DNA from: Dictyobacter formicarum
GTDB taxonomy: Bacteria > Chloroflexota > Ktedonobacteria > Ktedonobacterales > Ktedonobacteraceae
Direction: 5' to 3'
DNA: 64,000 nucleotides
Assembly: GCF_016587435.1 (NCBI RefSeq)
Contig: NZ_BNJJ01000034.1
Span: 1-64,000, forward strand
The translations under genes and the position numbers were made by a program. The first letter of the stretch is position 1. Each line of letters begins with the position of its first letter. The notes under the pieces are model-generated. The model ran no database searches, was not told the DNA's origin, and saw only the letters and a list, made by a program, of their open reading frames with translations. Shown here in pieces: positions 44,891 through 53,803 of this stretch.

Positions 44891-46570
44891 ATGCGTTCAG
44901 ATCAGATCAAGCTCGGCTTCGAGCGCGCTCCTCACCGGGGACTGCTGCGTGCAACCGGTGTCGTAGGTGAAGATGATTTCAAAAAGCCGTTTATTGCCGT
45001 TTGCAATTCCTACATCGATGTCGTTCCGGGCCATGTGCACTTACAGGCTTTCGGTAAGCTTGTGAAGGATGCTATTCGGGCCGCTGGTGGGGTGCCGTTC
45101 GAGTTTAATACGATTGGCGTAGATGATGGCATCGCTATGGGTCATATCGGTATGAAGTATTCCCTTCCTAGCCGTGAATTGATTGCTGACTGTGTTGAGA
45201 CCGTGATTGAGGCACATCGCTTTGATGGTATGGTATGTATCCCAAACTGCGATAAGATTGTGCCCGGTATGTTAATGGCTGCGATGCGCCTGGATATCCC
45301 TACTATTTTTGTTAGTGGTGGTCCGATGGCGGCCGGTAAGTTGCCTGATGGCCGTAGCTCCGACTTGATTACGATCTTTGAAGGTGTTGGCGCATACCAG
45401 GCGGGTAAGATTAATGAGGCTCAGTTGCTGGAATTAGAACAGTTGAGCTGTCCGTCGTGTGGCTCGTGCTCGGGTATGTTTACCGCCAATTCGATGAACT
45501 GTCTGATGGAGGCGCTGGGCCTGGCCTTGCCGGGCAATGGCTCGAAGCTGGCAACTTCCGAGGAGCGGCGTGATCTGGCGCGCGCGGCCGGTCGGCAGAT
45601 TCTGGAACTGGTCAAGGCTAATGTGACGCCACGGCAGATTGTGAATGTGGATAGCATTGATAATGCCTTTGCGCTGGATATGGCGATGGGCGGTTCAACC
45701 AATACGGTGCTGCATACGCTGGCCCTGGCCCGCGAGGGAGGCATCGATTATTCGCTGGAGCGCATCAACCAGGTGGCGGAGCGTACCCCGCATCTGTGTA
45801 AGGTCAGCCCGGCTGGCAAATGGCATATGGAGGATGTGGATCGCGCAGGCGGCATTGGTGCCATCCTCAAAGAGCTGTCGCGTAAGGAAGGCTCCCTCAA
45901 TCTGGAGCGTCCAACCGTTACACTGCGTACCCTGGGTGAGAATATCGCCGAGGCCGAGGTACTGGATAAGGAAGTCATCCATCCGATTGAGGAGGCTTAT
46001 AGTGAGCAGGGTGGCCTGGCCATCCTTTTCGGCAACCTGGCGCCCGAAGGTGCGGTGGTCAAGGTAGCGGCCGTCGCTCCGGCTATGATGAAGCATACGG
46101 GCCCCGCCCGCATCTATAATTCGCAGGAAGAGGCCAGCGCCGGTATCCTTAACAAGCAGGTGAAAGAGGGCGATGTCGTCGTTATTCGCTATGAGGGACC
46201 GCGTGGCGGACCTGGCATGCAGGAGATGCTGGCGCCGACCGCCAATATCATGGGCATGGGCCTGGGTGAAAAAGTCGCGCTAATCACGGATGGACGCTTC
46301 TCCGGTGGTACACGCGGTGCTTGTATCGGCCACGTCTCTCCCGAGGCGGCCGCTAATGGTCCCATTGCCGCCCTGGTGGATGGTGATATGATCCATATCG
46401 ACCTGGCTGAGCGTCGCCTGGAAGTGCAACTCACGCCCGAGCAGATCGAGCAGCGCTTGAGCGAAGTTACGCATGTCAAAGGACGCGTCAAGAGCTCATG
46501 GCTGCGCCGCTATTCTTCCCTTGTTACATCGGCTAACACGGGTGCCGTCCTATCCGTCCCAGAAATCTAA
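44891..46570 (+). CDS. ilvD: Dihydroxy-acid dehydratase
   Basis: 559 aa, the usual IlvD length. It dehydrates 2,3-dihydroxy-isovalerate and -methylvalerate in valine, leucine and isoleucine synthesis. Visible iron-sulfur Cys residues are Cys38 (AVCNS), Cys120 (CIPNCDK) and Cys193 ([19 protein letters not shown]); Asp79 and Lys122 fit the metal/carbamate site. Cytoplasmic. AAGGAGG is 5 nt before the ATG. No other ilv gene is adjacent. Confidence 0.96.
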   Translation: MRSDQIKLGFERAPHRGLLRATGVVGEDDFKKPFIAVCNSYIDVVPGHVHLQAFGKLVKDAIRAAGGVPFEFNTIGVDDGIAMGHIGMKYSLPSRELIADCVETVIEAHRFDGMVCIPNCDKIVPGMLMAAMRLDIPTIFVSGGPMAAGKLPDGRSSDLITIFEGVGAYQAGKINEAQLLELEQLSCPSCGSCSGMFTANSMNCLMEALGLALPGNGSKLATSEERRDLARAAGRQILELVKANVTPRQIVNVDSIDNAFALDMAMGGSTNTVLHTLALAREGGIDYSLERINQVAERTPHLCKVSPAGKWHMEDVDRAGGIGAILKELSRKEGSLNLERPTVTLRTLGENIAEAEVLDKEVIHPIEEAYSEQGGLAILFGNLAPEGAVVKVAAVAPAMMKHTGPARIYNSQEEASAGILNKQVKEGDVVVIRYEGPRGGPGMQEMLAPTANIMGMGLGEKVALITDGRFSGGTRGACIGHVSPEAAANGPIAALVDGDMIHIDLAERRLEVQLTPEQIEQRLSEVTHVKGRVKSSWLRRYSSLVTSANTGAVLSVPEI

Positions 46571-46587
46571 GAGTGTGTCCGACCTTC

Positions 46588-46750
46588 CTGGTGAGGGCGA
46601 CAACGCCCCCATACAGGCGGGCGCATGCGCGCCCGAGCTGTTTTTATATGAAGATGCCAGCCCTGCGCAATGCGCAGGGCTGGCATCTTCATATAAAAAG
46701 GTATTTTAAGCACCGAAGGTGCGTAGCGTCAGGGGCCGAAGGCGCGAAAC
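46588..46750 (-). repeat. Module-plus-palindrome element, copy C, with GC hairpins
   Basis: GGGCGACAACGCCC (46598 on) and a second GC hairpin resemble 20321-20370. A 59-bp palindrome with 29-bp arms and one central base follows (46641-46669 and 46671-46699), then the module in reverse orientation (46704-46750). It is located between convergent gene ends. Confidence 0.78.
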
Positions 46751-46787
46751 GTATGGCTTTCAGATCCACTCTAAGCAAACCTGGCAA

Positions 46788-46816
46788 GAGGCGCTTCATC
46801 ACCAATGAAGCGCTCC
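46788..46816 (-). terminator. Terminator of the four-span membrane protein gene
   Basis: GAGGCGCTTCAT pairs with ATGAAGCGCTCC (11 of 12) with a short loop, 11 bp beyond the minus-strand stop codon. Confidence 0.55.
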
Positions 46817-46826
46817 TGTTTGAATT

Positions 46827-47399
46827 TTAGTATCTGGCCGGTCGGATATGTTTTTGTGGATGGGGCGCGAAAATCTTGCCGATCAGGGCTCCCAACAGCC
46901 CAAGAATCGCCCCCAGGCCGAGCCATGGCACCAGCAACAGTAGATCCACTTGCATGATGCCTGTATAGCTGGTTGGATAGCTATTGCCAATCTGTAGAGT
47001 TTGTACTGAAATCTGGACACCTCCGTGGGCCAGAAAATCCTGTACCTGTTTGATCATCTCGGGTGAAATGTTGATGGGAACATTATTTTCCAGGACCAGA
47101 AAGATATATATCCCCATGAATATCCCCACAAAAAAGCCGTTCCAGGCTCCAGCGGCGATGCCCGTATCGATGCGGCTGGTGCTGAGAGTACCGATCAGTC
47201 CTGCCAGAAATGGTGTGCCAATAAAGGCAAATAGGAGCACCAGCTCAAGCCAGGTGTTATAAGTAACATTGTTCCGAAAGTTTGTCCAGAAACCGATACC
47301 AAAAATGATCAGGCCCGCGATCAGAGCCAGGATAAAACCGGCGGGAAAGGCCCTGCTGCGTTCACGTCGGGTATAACTCTGATAATATGATTGCTGCAT
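46827..47399 (-). CDS. Four-span membrane protein, unknown function
   Basis: 190 aa with hydrophobic segments near residues 20-36, 52-70, 82-103 and 150-175 (LLLLVPWLGLGAILGLLGALIG). There is a basic, Tyr-rich cytoplasmic start (MQQSYYQSYTRRERSR). GAGAGGA lies just upstream of the ATG. Such glycine-rich four-span proteins resemble DUF5518-type families, but the assignment is unsure. Confidence 0.65.
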   Translation of the reverse strand: MQQSYYQSYTRRERSRAFPAGFILALIAGLIIFGIGFWTNFRNNVTYNTWLELVLLFAFIGTPFLAGLIGTLSTSRIDTGIAAGAWNGFFVGIFMGIYIFLVLENNVPINISPEMIKQVQDFLAHGGVQISVQTLQIGNSYPTSYTGIMQVDLLLLVPWLGLGAILGLLGALIGKIFAPHPQKHIRPARY

Positions 47400-47524
47400 A
47401 GGTGTCCTCTCACAATAGATGAGATGAGTATGTCATAGATGCGAGTTCGATGAAGAGGGATATAGATGAAGTATAACACATATATTCCCCGTAGGTGCAA
47501 CTACACCCACGGGGATGGGATGGT

Positions 47525-48346
47525 TTAGCTAATGATGATGGTGACTCCGTTGGGATCCTGGATTGTAGCGGGTTCCAGGCCTGGACGCTTGATTTCATAG
47601 AAGTCGATGCCGTACATATCTGGCTCGACCGGGCGCACGTTGCGGCCAGCCCATAGATTGGTGCCCAGGTGATGGTGATAGCCGTCCCAGGAGAGGAAGT
47701 AGGCTTGTTGCTCGATGCCGAGCATGCGCTCCATACCAAAGTGCTCTTTATAGAACGCAAAGGTCTGGTCGAGATCGCTCACGTTCAGGTGCATGTGGCC
47801 CAGGCGCAGGCCGTTGGAGAATCCTTTGAACTCATGGGCCTGCTTCAGTAGATAGGGGGCATCCAGGGGGATCGTGTCCATCGCGACCTTGCCGTCCCGA
47901 GTTGGCCATTGCTCGCGTGGCCGATCAACATAGACCTCAATGCCATTCCCTTCTGGATCGGTCAGGTAGAGGGCCTGGCTGACCAGGTGGTCGGAGGCAC
48001 CGCCCAGCGGGACATTGTTGTTGCGGTCAAGGACATGGCGCAAGAATGAGCCCAGTTCCGGCTCGTCAGGTACCAGGAGAGCGAAATGGAACAACCCGGC
48101 TGTCTGGCGTGGACGTGGGCGACCACCTGCCAGTATGCGTAATTGCAGGACCTCGTTGTTTCCTGCTCCAAGTCCAACGCTGCCATTCCCTTCCGCATCT
48201 CGTTCGTCTCTTACTACGGATAGGCCCAGACGTTGATAATAATCAATACTGCGCTGCATGTTTTGTACGCGCAAGCCTACGCGCCGCAAAGGCCAGCTGG
48301 CAACCTGCGCATCTTGTTGTTGTGTTTGTGTGTTGATGATAGCCAT
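47525..48346 (-). CDS. VOC family dioxygenase (catechol 2,3-dioxygenase-like)
   Basis: 273 aa with two glyoxalase/VOC modules. The C-terminal module has the metal-ligand candidates His in LGHMHLNVSDLDQTFAFYKEHFG, His in GYHHHLGTNLWAG and Glu in FYEIKRPG. The N-terminal module (LRRVGLRVQNMQRSIDYYQRLGLSVV) is structural. The sequence order and length fit the Bacillus CatE type. The substrate is not known. Confidence 0.85.
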   Translation of the reverse strand: MAIINTQTQQQDAQVASWPLRRVGLRVQNMQRSIDYYQRLGLSVVRDERDAEGNGSVGLGAGNNEVLQLRILAGGRPRPRQTAGLFHFALLVPDEPELGSFLRHVLDRNNNVPLGGASDHLVSQALYLTDPEGNGIEVYVDRPREQWPTRDGKVAMDTIPLDAPYLLKQAHEFKGFSNGLRLGHMHLNVSDLDQTFAFYKEHFGMERMLGIEQQAYFLSWDGYHHHLGTNLWAGRNVRPVEPDMYGIDFYEIKRPGLEPATIQDPNGVTIIIS

Positions 48347-48471
48347 GTGCTGTATGCTCCAATGTTTGAGTTGTCGCTTTTATTGCTCACTTACTTATTA
48401 TCAGTATGTAACAATAGTATAGCATATTTTGGAGCGTCTGAATACCTCCTCTGAAAGTGAGATATACATAA

Positions 48472-48864
48472 ATGGATCATGTTGCTATACCTCAGACTTT
48501 ACAGCCTTTGTTGGAATTATATCTACAAGCTTTGGAACAGGTGCAGGATCATATCTATGGCCTGTATGTCTGCGGCTCTATAGCTCTGGGTGCCTTTGAA
48601 GAACTGACCAGTGATATTGATATTGTTGTTCTGACCGTGAAGGAATGGAGTGCGGCGGATCTGGAGACCCTGGCGGAAGCGCATCGGTCGTTGCTGCAGG
48701 AGCAGCCGCTGGCCCGACGGTTGGAGGTCGCATATATGCCGCTGCAGGCGCTCGGCAAGGCGCGCCAGGAGGTTGAGCCCTACCCGCATTTTCAGAACGG
48801 CGTTTTTACCCCGGCCCGCTATGGAGATCAAAACGCGGTGACGTGGTGGATTCTTCAACTATAG
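48472..48864 (+). pseudogene. Nucleotidyltransferase, C-terminal half missing
   Basis: 130 aa. The N-terminal aminoglycoside-nucleotidyltransferase-like fold is intact: CGSIALGAFEELTSDIDIVVLT with Asp48 and Asp50. The frame stops after AVTWWILQL, where relatives of about 260 aa continue with the helical ligand-binding half (compare the 259-aa protein at 59717-60496). Only 24 bp separate the stop from the next start, so the missing half is gone rather than frameshifted. It may still bind nucleotide, but I regard it as a remnant. Confidence 0.6.
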
Positions 48865-48888
48865 AACGTTTTTAGAAGGAGCTTTGGC

Positions 48889-48933
48889 ATGAGCCAACAG
48901 ATAGAGATGTCTATGATGGACCTGATGAAGTGA
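48889..48933 (+). CDS. Met-rich 14-residue upstream reading frame
   Basis: ATG at 48889 has a strong site AGAAGGAG (48874-48881) 7 nt upstream. It encodes MSQQIEMSMMDLMK and its TGA overlaps the ATG of the next gene (TGATG at 48931-48935), the arrangement for translational coupling. The main gene has no site of its own outside this frame. It may be a leader peptide. Confidence 0.5.
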   Translation: MSQQIEMSMMDLMK

Positions 48934-49706
48934 TGCCACGTCCGCCTTCCCTGTGGCGGCGGCGCCTATTAGTGCTGGCTTTCTACCTCAATTTTTGCCT
49001 CTCAGCGCTCTCGATGGTTTTAACTGGTAGCCTGTTTGATAATGTACGCCAGATGTTCTTAAGCTGGTTGGGTGTAAGTTATCCAGCAGGAGTGGTTTAT
49101 CAGACAAGCAGTAATCAGACGATGGTATCGGCGTTCACGATAAATCACACGGTCCATGTGGCTTTTATATCCGCTTCACCAGCCTGGGGAGCGCCTATAA
49201 TCTGGTTAATGAATATGGCCAGGTTATATCCAGTGCCATTCTTGTTGGTCCCATTGGTAAGCCTGGTTGTGTTGTATATTGTTCTGCGCCACCAGGTCGG
49301 AGATACCATGCTTGGTCCGGAGCGCTACCTGGATGAGCGCCAGAAAATGGTGCGCGATTGGGCGCAGCGCTCGGCCTATCGAGTTATCAAGTGGGCGCTC
49401 CTGCTGGCTGGGGTAGGCTTGTTTCTGCATGGAGTTTTGCCGGGTAGCTCCAGCCCTTATGGCACGATAGATCCATATGCTAACGTATACATTCCTGTTT
49501 TTGCTTCGTCACCGTCTACGTTATCTATGACTTATGCGCGTCAGGTGTTGATGCCGGTCAGTATGAATTGGCCAACCGATCCACTGCATGTATTGCTCTA
49601 TTATGGTACCTTGCTGGCCTGCGTTGTGTTGCTGGTGACGATACTACCAATAACGATTGTGGTCTGGAAGAAAGATCCTTCGCGCGCGGCGGCCGGTTTG
49701 AAATAA
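48933..49706 (+). CDS. Membrane protein, unknown function
   Basis: 257 aa with about four hydrophobic segments: 14-32 (VLAFYLNFCLSALSMVLTG), 92-113 (PVPFLLVPLVSLVVLYIVL), 145-162 (VIKWALLLAGVGLFLHGVL) and 218-240 (LLYYGTLLACVVLLVTILPITIVV). A large external loop lies between the first two. No family recognised. Start by TGATG coupling to the preceding short frame. Confidence 0.7.
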   Translation: MPRPPSLWRRRLLVLAFYLNFCLSALSMVLTGSLFDNVRQMFLSWLGVSYPAGVVYQTSSNQTMVSAFTINHTVHVAFISASPAWGAPIIWLMNMARLYPVPFLLVPLVSLVVLYIVLRHQVGDTMLGPERYLDERQKMVRDWAQRSAYRVIKWALLLAGVGLFLHGVLPGSSSPYGTIDPYANVYIPVFASSPSTLSMTYARQVLMPVSMNWPTDPLHVLLYYGTLLACVVLLVTILPITIVVWKKDPSRAAAGLK

Positions 49707-49819
49707 GCCTGGCTGCGACCTTTCGCCTGGTGAGGATGAGCTTGACCACATGGCTGTTTCAGTCGTGTACAAGGAAGAACGATGTATTGTGGATGCTTTA
49801 TTTGTAACAGGAGGCAGTT

Positions 49820-50548
49820 GTGAATATAGCGAAGCAGCGTGTGGTTATTATTGGAGGCTCTTCGGGCATTGGCCTGATGACGGCTCGCTTGCTGGCTGAG
49901 TTGGGCGCTTCAGTGACGATTGCGGGTCGGCAGCAGGCGCGGGTGGATGCAGCCCTGGCGCAGTTGCAGGTGGGGCAACTGGATGTGTCAGGTGCCGTGG
50001 TGGATGCAACCTCGACCGAGGAACTGCGGGACTTCTTCTGGCAGGTGGGTTCGTTGGATCACCTGGTGTTGAGCCTGAGCGGCGGTGAGGGGCAGGGTGA
50101 ATTTCGGACGCTGGATCTGGCGGCGCTGCAGCGCGGTTTTGCGGCCAAATTCTGGCCCTGCGTGTCTGCGGCCCAGGCCAGCCTGCATACATTGCGGGCC
50201 GATGGTTCGTTGACCTTTGTGACGGCGGCTTCAGCGCGCACGTCGCTGGCTGGAACGGCCGGGCTGGCCGCCATTAATGGTGCTTTAAATGCGATGATTT
50301 CTACCCTGGCTCTGGAGCTCAAGCCATTGCGCGTAAACGCTGTTTCGCCGGGAGTCATTCGAACCGCCTGGTGGGATAAGTTGCCCGCCGAGGCTCGCGA
50401 GAGCTATTTTGCGCAGGTGGCGGCCAGCCTGCCGGTCCAGCGTGTTGGTGAGCCGGAAGATGTGGCCCAGACCATTCAAATGCTGCTCACGAACGATTTT
50501 ATGACCGGCTGTATCATCGACTGCGATGGCGGGGCACGTATCCATTAA
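49820..50548 (+). CDS. SDR family protein lacking the YxxxK catalytic pair
   Basis: 242 aa Rossmann-fold protein with the cofactor motif GGSSGIG (residues 12-18) and the C-terminal VSPGVIRT. The classical SDR active site YxxxK is replaced: the aligned stretch reads GLAAINGAL, with Leu149 and Asn153. Similar GLAAxNGAL forms occur in a divergent SDR subgroup (recalled). It probably binds NAD(P) but may not catalyse ordinary carbonyl reduction. GTG start with AGGAGG upstream. Confidence 0.85.
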   Translation: MNIAKQRVVIIGGSSGIGLMTARLLAELGASVTIAGRQQARVDAALAQLQVGQLDVSGAVVDATSTEELRDFFWQVGSLDHLVLSLSGGEGQGEFRTLDLAALQRGFAAKFWPCVSAAQASLHTLRADGSLTFVTAASARTSLAGTAGLAAINGALNAMISTLALELKPLRVNAVSPGVIRTAWWDKLPAEARESYFAQVAASLPVQRVGEPEDVAQTIQMLLTNDFMTGCIIDCDGGARIH

Positions 50549-50586
50549 TAAAAGGTAACGCAACATGCCGGGAACATGCGCGGCCC

Positions 50587-51204
50587 TCAATTGTTCACCA
50601 CCTTAAAGGTGCCGTTCACATTCTTCAACAGGATTTGCGCATCCTGGATATGCACCAGCATATCGGGATGATGAGTGTGAGCGGGATCCACAAACTGCAG
50701 TGTGACAGGCACGCTAGCGGCCGCTGAGCCCGACAACTGGGTAACCTGGAAACGCTGGACCTTGCTCTGATCTCCTCCCGGCAATTCAATAACTTGAATA
50801 TCTCCATTAAGATTCAAGGCGATAAAATGGCTGGGAATGGTCGCTACAGTCTCGTGTCCAACGAAGGCATCGATCTGAAAGGTCCGTGGCTGGCCATAGC
50901 GCCAATCATTGTATACATTTGTCGCGCTCGGGATCACAAATTGCCAGGCACATACCAGTAGCAGCATGAGTACCATGCCCAGTCCCAGCGATACCAGCCA
51001 GTGGCTATGTGGGCGCTTCTGCTGTACGGGCTGGCGCCCTTCCTGCGTTTTGGTGGTTGGGAGCACGTTGCCCGTACGTCGGGTCTGCGTCTGCCGTGAG
51101 GTGCGAGGCCCCTTTGGTGCGTGCATTGAGGCAAGGACATTCCCGATGGGGTTATGTCGAAGGGCGCTACGAGTATTGCTTAAAGGCACAAGGGTTGCTG
51201 ACAT
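50587..51204 (-). CDS. Membrane-anchored extracellular protein, unknown function
   Basis: 205 aa: a cytoplasmic basic N-terminus of about 65 residues, one membrane segment (70-90, WLVSLGLGMVLMLLLVCAWQF) and a beta-rich outer domain (TFQIDAFVGHETVATIPSHFIALNLNGDIQVIELPGG). AAAGGAGGAGCGCA precedes the ATG. No family recognised. Convergent with the SDR gene. Confidence 0.72.
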   Translation of the reverse strand: MSATLVPLSNTRSALRHNPIGNVLASMHAPKGPRTSRQTQTRRTGNVLPTTKTQEGRQPVQQKRPHSHWLVSLGLGMVLMLLLVCAWQFVIPSATNVYNDWRYGQPRTFQIDAFVGHETVATIPSHFIALNLNGDIQVIELPGGDQSKVQRFQVTQLSGSAAASVPVTLQFVDPAHTHHPDMLVHIQDAQILLKNVNGTFKVVNN

Positions 51205-51238
51205 TGCGCTCCTCCTTTGTCGTGCAGGTAATCATCAT

Positions 51239-51433
51239 CCCCGTAGGTGCGCCCCTTGCGGGCGCTTGACCCCCGTAGGCGCGCTCCTTGTGGGCGCTTG
51301 CTTGCTTGGATTATTCCTGGAGTTTCACGGCACAAAAACACCCTGGTTTGAGGCAAGTATGCCTCTTCCATGGCGAGATGAAATAGACATTGCTCTATAT
51401 GGCAAGATGGCAAGCAATACAAGACCTACGAAT
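51239..51433. repeat. Two CTTGC-hairpin units and a possible inverted right end
   Basis: Units at 51239-51267 (GCGCCC-CTTGC-GGGCGC) and 51271-51299 (GCGCTC-CTTGT-GGGCGC) are direct repeats 32 bp apart. GACCTACGAAT near 51423 may be an inverted end. The remaining gap to 51746 has no gene. Confidence 0.6.
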
Positions 51434-51690
51434 ACGAGGAAGTTGCCGTACTACGACCAGAGAGGATCAGTCATATCCACATTACAGGAAGAATCTACGC
51501 TATTTTATCCGTATATACGTTGACGCATAGTGGAATTATAAGCTCTATATTTATGCTGTTGCATCTAGAGCTCTGCATGCACAATTATAACAGATTGAAC
51601 GCGCCATGACCAGCTTTTTGCCGCCCGAGCTGTAAATATATTGTAAAGAATAGGCGTATTTCTGGTATGGAGTGGAAAGGAAAAAGGAGT

Positions 51691-51727
51691 GGGTCAAAGC
51701 ACACAGGCAAACTATGTACTTTGACCC
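51691..51727 (-). terminator. Terminator of the GT-C-like gene
   Basis: GGGTCAAAG (51691-51699) pairs with CTTTGACCC (51719-51727), with TCCTTTTTCC following on the minus strand; 20 bp past the stop. Confidence 0.65.
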
Positions 51728-51746
51728 GTCGGCGTAGCGGTGATAA

Positions 51747-53513
51747 TTAGCTTGGATCGTGGCAAACCATGGTGAAGGTTGTTTGAGGCTGCTTGTTGGC
51801 TGCTGGCAGGCTCAAATTCACTTTTACTAGGCTATCAGGCATCCAGTAGGTTGATGCATAGACGGGTACATCGATGGTGACCAGTCTTTCTTGATTATGA
51901 GGAATGGCCGGTATATTTATATGCATGGTAACTGGCTGTTGCGTGTACGGCGTTTTAAAATGCAATTGCATGCTGGCTGACGAGACGTCGGCCCCTCGAT
52001 TATCGAAGCGCATGAAGAGCAATCCTACCCGACCTTCCGGATGACAGGATACCAGGGTCAGATTATGGTTGTTCGGTGGCGTAATAAGCTCTCCTTCACA
52101 GCCACTGAGGACAACGGCGATGAGACAGCAGCAGGAGAATAAGAGGCTACGCATATGGTTGCTTTTGCTTTTTTGAAATGGAGCTTGCCTGATTACTTTA
52201 TTCCAGAAAAGCAAGAGTCCCCCTAGTAGAGAGCCCCAGATGATGATGATCATAAGCGGGTCGAAAAGTACATATATGCGCATATAGTCGTAGTCTCGAT
52301 AACCGCCCGCGGTCGTAAGCAAGATGCCGTAGACACAAATTAATATCAGGAGCCCCATTGCCTGGACTATCGGGTTCTGGCGATTGCTCTTGAAGTAGAA
52401 GAGGCTCAGCCAGAGCAGGACACAGAAAGGAAAGAGGCTGTTAGAGAAATATAAGAGGTAGGATGCCTCGTGTAGTATCGATAGTGGTTGACCTAAGGTC
52501 CCCTTTGGATCGACACGCGATTCCTGTGCATAAGCAGTAAGCGAGCTGAAAAAGAGTGGAGTCGTCTTGAGGATAAAGGTTTTGGGATGGTGTAAGATGA
52601 TGTATTCTGCATATTTGGCTGGCTCACTGATATTGTTGCCAAACAGCTTTGGTTCGTGGGCCATAATAAAATAAGGATCCCAAATGCCTTGTTTGAGATA
52701 GCGGTCAAGCGTGTGTGCGATCTCGACGTGTTGTGGATTCGAGGGATCGCCATGATCCTGCATATTGTACTGCAGAATTTTTCCTACCAGATTGATATTA
52801 GTAATCCAGGTCGTGCCAACAAAATTGTTCTGAGTTGCATTTGTATAAATATAACCACCAACGATAGCATAGATTACGATTAGCGCGGCCAGGGCGTGCG
52901 GAAACAAACGGCGGAAAAGATGTTTCCAGTGAGCCATTAATAGTACATAGGCAAAGAGCAGTGGTGGCAGATAGAGCCACTCAGGCCGTGTCATAAAGAG
53001 GAGCAACATCCAGAAGGCCGTCAACCAGAGCAAACGGCGCCGAAAGGTCTTCATAAAAAGGATGGTTGTTAAGGTTAATGAAGCCAGCAACCAGAGCCCC
53101 ATGCCTTCGGTCATTAATGGTTTGACATAGGAGATCAGCGTCAGGTTAATCCCTACCATCAAGCTCAATGTAAAGGCCAGCCAGGCACGGTGAAATATTA
53201 ATGCTGCCAGTATATAAATTTCCAGTGTTGCTAGCACAAAAAGCACAGCTTGCGCAATGCTGACTGCTTCTACATTTCCTTGCCCCGTGACAGCATAGAG
53301 TGCCGAAATGAAGAGAGGATAACAAGGAAGGCGCCAGGCATTAACGAGCTGGCCTGCAACCACAATGCGATCGACCACATACAGATAGCTCCAGGTGTCT
53401 GCCAATAACTCTGCTCGTGGATGATTGGCATAAAAAGCGATGATTACTCCGCTGGTCAGGACCGTGAGCAATAGCGCTGGGAGCAGATAGCGAAGTAGGG
53501 TGTTCTTTTGCAT
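51747..53513 (-). CDS. GT-C-like membrane protein with C-terminal extracellular domain
   Basis: 588 aa with about ten hydrophobic segments in residues 5-435. The loop after TM1 (HPRAELLADTWSYLYVVDRIVVAGQLVNAWRLPCYPLF) looks like the donor-binding loop of dolichyl-phosphate-mannose-type (PMT/ArnT) glycosyltransferases, including the LADTWSY acidic position; assignment tentative. From Met454 the chain reads as a lipoprotein signal (MRSLLFSCCCLIAVVLSGC, Cys472) followed by a beta domain of about 115 aa. This may be an in-frame fusion. Confidence 0.72.
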   Translation of the reverse strand: MQKNTLLRYLLPALLLTVLTSGVIIAFYANHPRAELLADTWSYLYVVDRIVVAGQLVNAWRLPCYPLFISALYAVTGQGNVEAVSIAQAVLFVLATLEIYILAALIFHRAWLAFTLSLMVGINLTLISYVKPLMTEGMGLWLLASLTLTTILFMKTFRRRLLWLTAFWMLLLFMTRPEWLYLPPLLFAYVLLMAHWKHLFRRLFPHALAALIVIYAIVGGYIYTNATQNNFVGTTWITNINLVGKILQYNMQDHGDPSNPQHVEIAHTLDRYLKQGIWDPYFIMAHEPKLFGNNISEPAKYAEYIILHHPKTFILKTTPLFFSSLTAYAQESRVDPKGTLGQPLSILHEASYLLYFSNSLFPFCVLLWLSLFYFKSNRQNPIVQAMGLLILICVYGILLTTAGGYRDYDYMRIYVLFDPLMIIIIWGSLLGGLLLFWNKVIRQAPFQKSKSNHMRSLLFSCCCLIAVVLSGCEGELITPPNNHNLTLVSCHPEGRVGLLFMRFDNRGADVSSASMQLHFKTPYTQQPVTMHINIPAIPHNQERLVTIDVPVYASTYWMPDSLVKVNLSLPAANKQPQTTFTMVCHDPS

Positions 53514-53714
53514 TAATATAGAACTTTCTATACATCAATGTAAACTAATGCTTTAAGGAAAAGGTGTATATAACATATATGCGCCAAATAATGCGCATGA
53601 GGCCATCAAGCTAAAATATATTCTGTGCGTTATGTATAGATAATCGACAGTTACAATGGAATATGTGATCCCTTTTCCATGTATATAGACGAATAGGGCT
53701 ATGCAACGTCACGA

Positions 53715-53759
53715 AAAAAGCATCTGGCCCCCATTTGTCCCAGGTACCAGATGCTTTTT
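53715..53759 (-). terminator. Terminator of the ABC importer operon
   Basis: AAAAAGCATCTGG and CCAGATGCTTTTT pair perfectly over 13 bp, 45 bp past the last stop, with a T tract on the minus strand. Confidence 0.88.
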
Positions 53760-53803
53760 GAAGCATTGAAGATTGTCTCAGCGTCTTTGGCGCTAAATGA
53801 AGT

